NCBI GenBank assembly: GCA_003221515.1
Contig: QHSI01000113.1
Location: forward strand, 9,027 to 59,381
Direction: 5' to 3'
Length of the DNA: 50,355 bases
DNA from: Candidatus Rokuibacteriota bacterium
Lineage (GTDB): Bacteria; Methylomirabilota; Methylomirabilia; Rokubacteriales; CSP1-6
Under the pieces are notes generated by a model, which saw only the letters and a list, made by a program, of their open reading frames with translations, was not told where the DNA came from and made no database searches. The translations under genes and the position numbers were made by a program. Shown one piece after another: positions 48,863 to 50,355 of this stretch; position 1 is the first letter of the stretch; each line of letters begins with the position of its first letter.

Positions 48863-49444
48863 ATGCGTTACCACATAATGAAGACCATCGTCATCGGAGC
48901 CCTGCTCGTGATCGCGGCGCCGGCATGGGCCGGCAGCCCCACCGACCAGCTTCGGGAATACACCGACAAGGTCATCAAGGTCCTCGACGATCCGGCGCTG
49001 GCGGGGACCGACCGCCGCGCCGCGGTCCGCAAGGTCGCGCTCGAGGCGTTCGACTCCACCGAGACGGCCAAGCGCGTGCTCGCCCGACATTGGCAGGCCC
49101 GCACGCCGGCCGAGCGCGACGAGTTCATCCAGCTCTTCGCCGAGCTGCTGGAGCGCACCTACATCACCCGGATCAACGAATACGGCGGGGAGAGGATCAA
49201 ATACGTCGGCGAGTCGATCGACGGCGACATGGCCATCGTCCGGGCCCGGATCCTGACGAAGAACGGCACCGAAGTCCCGGTCGAATCGCGGATGCTTCGG
49301 CACGGCGACCGCTGGCTCATCTACGACGTCGTCATCGAGAACGTGAGTCTCATCGCGAACTACCGATCCCAATTCGACCGGATCGTCCGGACGAGCTCCT
49401 ACGAGGAGCTGGTCCGGCGCCTGAAGAGCAAGCCGGCCCCGTAA
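48863..49444 (+). CDS. mlaC: MlaC/Ttg2D family phospholipid-binding periplasmic protein
   Basis: 193 residues with a signal peptide (about 1-23, ending APAWAG). The mature part has LREYTDKVIKVLDDP, ARHWQARTPAERDEFIQLFA, LLERTYITRINEYGGERI and DRWLIYDVVIENVSLIANYR, all family hallmarks. MlaC carries phospholipids between outer and inner membrane. No mlaD, mlaE, mlaF or vacJ gene is adjacent, so this copy is solitary. ATG 48878 is an alternative start. Confidence 0.9.
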   Translation: MRYHIMKTIVIGALLVIAAPAWAGSPTDQLREYTDKVIKVLDDPALAGTDRRAAVRKVALEAFDSTETAKRVLARHWQARTPAERDEFIQLFAELLERTYITRINEYGGERIKYVGESIDGDMAIVRARILTKNGTEVPVESRMLRHGDRWLIYDVVIENVSLIANYRSQFDRIVRTSSYEELVRRLKSKPAP

Positions 49445-49573
49445 GGCCCGCAGGTGGATCGACGGCCCGAGCCTCCGCACCACCTTCCGGGAAGACTACG
49501 GACCGGAGCCGGCTCGCATCCCTCTCAGGCCACCCTCGGTACAAGCCGGCCTCCAACGCACCCGCTCCAATGA

Positions 49574-49579
49574 TAGATT
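49574..49579 (+). promoter_or_regulatory. -10-like element before the ArsR gene
   Basis: TAGATT ends 7 nt before GTG 49587, with no Shine-Dalgarno sequence between. It is the fourth example of this leaderless-type layout in the window. Confidence 0.35.
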
Positions 49580-49586
49580 TGGAAAC

Positions 49587-49886
49587 GTGAAGACCCTTCC
49601 GCTCGCTCGGCTGCAGGCTCGCGAGGATCATGTCGAGGCGTTCAAGGCGCTCGCCCACCTCACGCGCCTCGAGATCTTCTTCTTGCTGGTTCGCCGTGGG
49701 CGCGAGGTCCCGGCCGGCGAGATCCAGGCCGAGCTCGACATCCCGGGGCCGACGCTCTCGCACCACCTCGACCTGCTGCGGCGCGCCGGGCTGGTCCAGA
49801 GCCGCAAGGAGGAGCGTTTCGTCTATTACTCGGCACGCTCCGATATGGCGTCGGAGCTGGTCCGCCTGCTGACGGCCTGCTGCTGA
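49587..49886 (+). CDS. ArsR/SmtB-family transcriptional regulator
   Basis: 99 residues, a winged helix-turn-helix: FKALAHLTRLEIFFLLVRRG, the recognition helix in GPTLSHHLDLLRRAGLV and the wing EERFVYYSA. The ELCVCDL-type arsenic site is absent, but the protein ends in two adjacent cysteines (TACC), which could bind metal or sense thiols. The start is GTG 49587. The MoaD-like gene follows by 10 nt, so it probably autoregulates this operon. Confidence 0.9.
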   Translation: MKTLPLARLQAREDHVEAFKALAHLTRLEIFFLLVRRGREVPAGEIQAELDIPGPTLSHHLDLLRRAGLVQSRKEERFVYYSARSDMASELVRLLTACC

Positions 49887-49896
49887 CGGATCCGCC

Positions 49897-50214
49897 ATGA
49901 GCCCCGCTCCCGCCACGGCCGCAACGATTCCGGTGGAGGTCGCCTCCTGGGTCACGAAGTTCGTCGGTGGCGACGGGACGGGGCGCCGCATCCTCGAGGA
50001 GCCGCTCACGCCGGGCGCGACCGTTCGCAGCATCCTGGCCGGCGCCTCGGCAAAGTTTCCGGAGCTCCACGGCGCCCTGTGGCACGGCAACGAGCTCGGC
50101 GAGCACATCGAGGTGCTCGTGAACGACGCCGTGCTGGGCATCGACCACAGCCTCGATTCACCGCTTCGGCCCGGGGACCGCATCACGCTGCTCGCCCAGT
50201 TCATGGGCGGCTGA
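49897..50214 (+). CDS. MoaD/ThiS-family sulfur carrier protein
   Basis: 105 residues with a ubiquitin-like fold and the C-terminal Gly-Gly (QFMGG) used for adenylation and thiocarboxylation. Landmarks are LTPGATVRSILAGASAKFPEL, IEVLVNDAVLG and LRPGDRITLLAQF. It delivers sulfur for molybdopterin, thiamin or another pathway; the exact route is not visible. It precedes the virulence-factor-family gene by 2 nt. Confidence 0.88.
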   Translation: MSPAPATAATIPVEVASWVTKFVGGDGTGRRILEEPLTPGATVRSILAGASAKFPELHGALWHGNELGEHIEVLVNDAVLGIDHSLDSPLRPGDRITLLAQFMGG

Positions 50215-50216
50215 GC

Positions 50217-50355
50217 GTGGCCACCTACCAGATCGTCGTCTGGAAGGATGTTCCGGCGATGGTCGAGGCGCGCGACGAGGCGGAAACCGTCACGCGCCCG
50301 CTAAGCGATCGATTCCAGCAGCTCATCGACTCGGTCGCGATGCAGCTCGGCATCC
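50217..50355 (+). CDS. Virulence-factor family protein, N-terminal part
   Basis: From GTG 50217 the frame reads MATYQIVVWKDVPAMVEARD and continues RFQQLIDSVAMQLG to the window end (46 codons). This opening matches the small bacterial virulence factor family (about 90-100 residues), whose function is unknown despite the name. It is cotranscribed with the ArsR and MoaD/ThiS genes. It is cut off by the window edge. Confidence 0.65.
   Translation, partial: MATYQIVVWKDVPAMVEARDEAETVTRPLSDRFQQLIDSVAMQLGI

Noticed and set aside
47423-49483. 686-codon minus-strand open frame opposite the MFS and mlaC genes
   Set aside because: Arg/His/Asp-rich low-information translation typical of antisense frames; the plus strand has two clear protein families.

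Overview
This is about 50 kb of very GC-rich, gene-dense bacterial chromosome. About 58 protein genes are packed with many 1-4 nt start/stop overlaps (ATGA, GTGA, TGATG), GTG starts are frequent, and I see no rRNA, tRNA, phage, transposase or CRISPR. The mix is typical of a free-living soil or sediment heterotroph: CaiB/BaiF CoA-transferases, MmgE/PrpD, HyuA/HyuB, UbiD, HpaB-type hydroxylase, PrpB and many PAS-less/GAF signalling proteins. By gene content and style it resembles Candidatus Rokubacteria/Methylomirabilota-like genomes or high-GC Deltaproteobacteria. That placement is inference, since no marker gene is present. A lipidated OmpA protein and an MlaC protein indicate a Gram-negative envelope.

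Layout. 1-2.7 kb (minus): cupin start, a broken AtuA-like gene, MmgE/PrpD and a DHDPS-family aldolase. 2.8-6.9 kb (plus): a MoxR/DUF58/DUF4129 membrane operon. 7-8.9 kb: a secreted protein with a SPRY-like domain between two copies of another domain. 9-11.1 kb: a GrdB-like selenoprotein read through an in-frame UGA (UxxCxxT motif and SECIS-like hairpin), coupled to a class III CoA-transferase. 11.1-16.2 kb (minus): a six-gene signalling operon of cupredoxin, hybrid-free histidine kinase, response regulator, superoxide-reductase-like protein, response-regulator/nucleotide cyclase and thioesterase. 16.4-23 kb: quinone oxidoreductase, CoA-transferase, a Cys-rich secreted orphan, MFS, DUF1989, a VOC protein and an orphan sigma-54 activator. 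23-28 kb: UbiD decarboxylase and lipoprotein, divergent from HpaB-type monooxygenase and PrpB. 27.9-33 kb: a two-component system, CBS and HesB-like proteins, a GAF-GGDEF cyclase and a response regulator.

33.0-33.4 kb carries two large perfect hairpins (28- and 33-bp arms) whose loops are inverted copies of one another while their arms have diverged in concert. 33.4-42.4 kb: hydantoinase B and A subunits separated by about 3 kb. Within that gap lies an ECF sigma factor coupled to a three-part protein: a zinc anti-sigma domain, an O6-alkylguanine methyltransferase and a C-terminal Ada-type four-cysteine domain. This looks like a sigma/anti-sigma switch wired directly to DNA alkylation damage and is the most striking find. 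42.5-50.4 kb: small enzymes, TenA, TPR, OmpA lipoprotein (sigma-54-like promoter), a haloalkane dehalogenase fused in frame to the remnant of an SDR gene, MFS, MlaC, ArsR, MoaD/ThiS and the start of a virulence-factor-family gene.

At least six broken genes (AtuA, crotonase, amidohydrolase, FAD oxidoreductase, cupin, SDR) lie between the intact operons. A short dispersed repeat (near 0.1, 35.7 and 37.5 kb) sits beside two of them. All calls are from reading the sequence; no database search was run.
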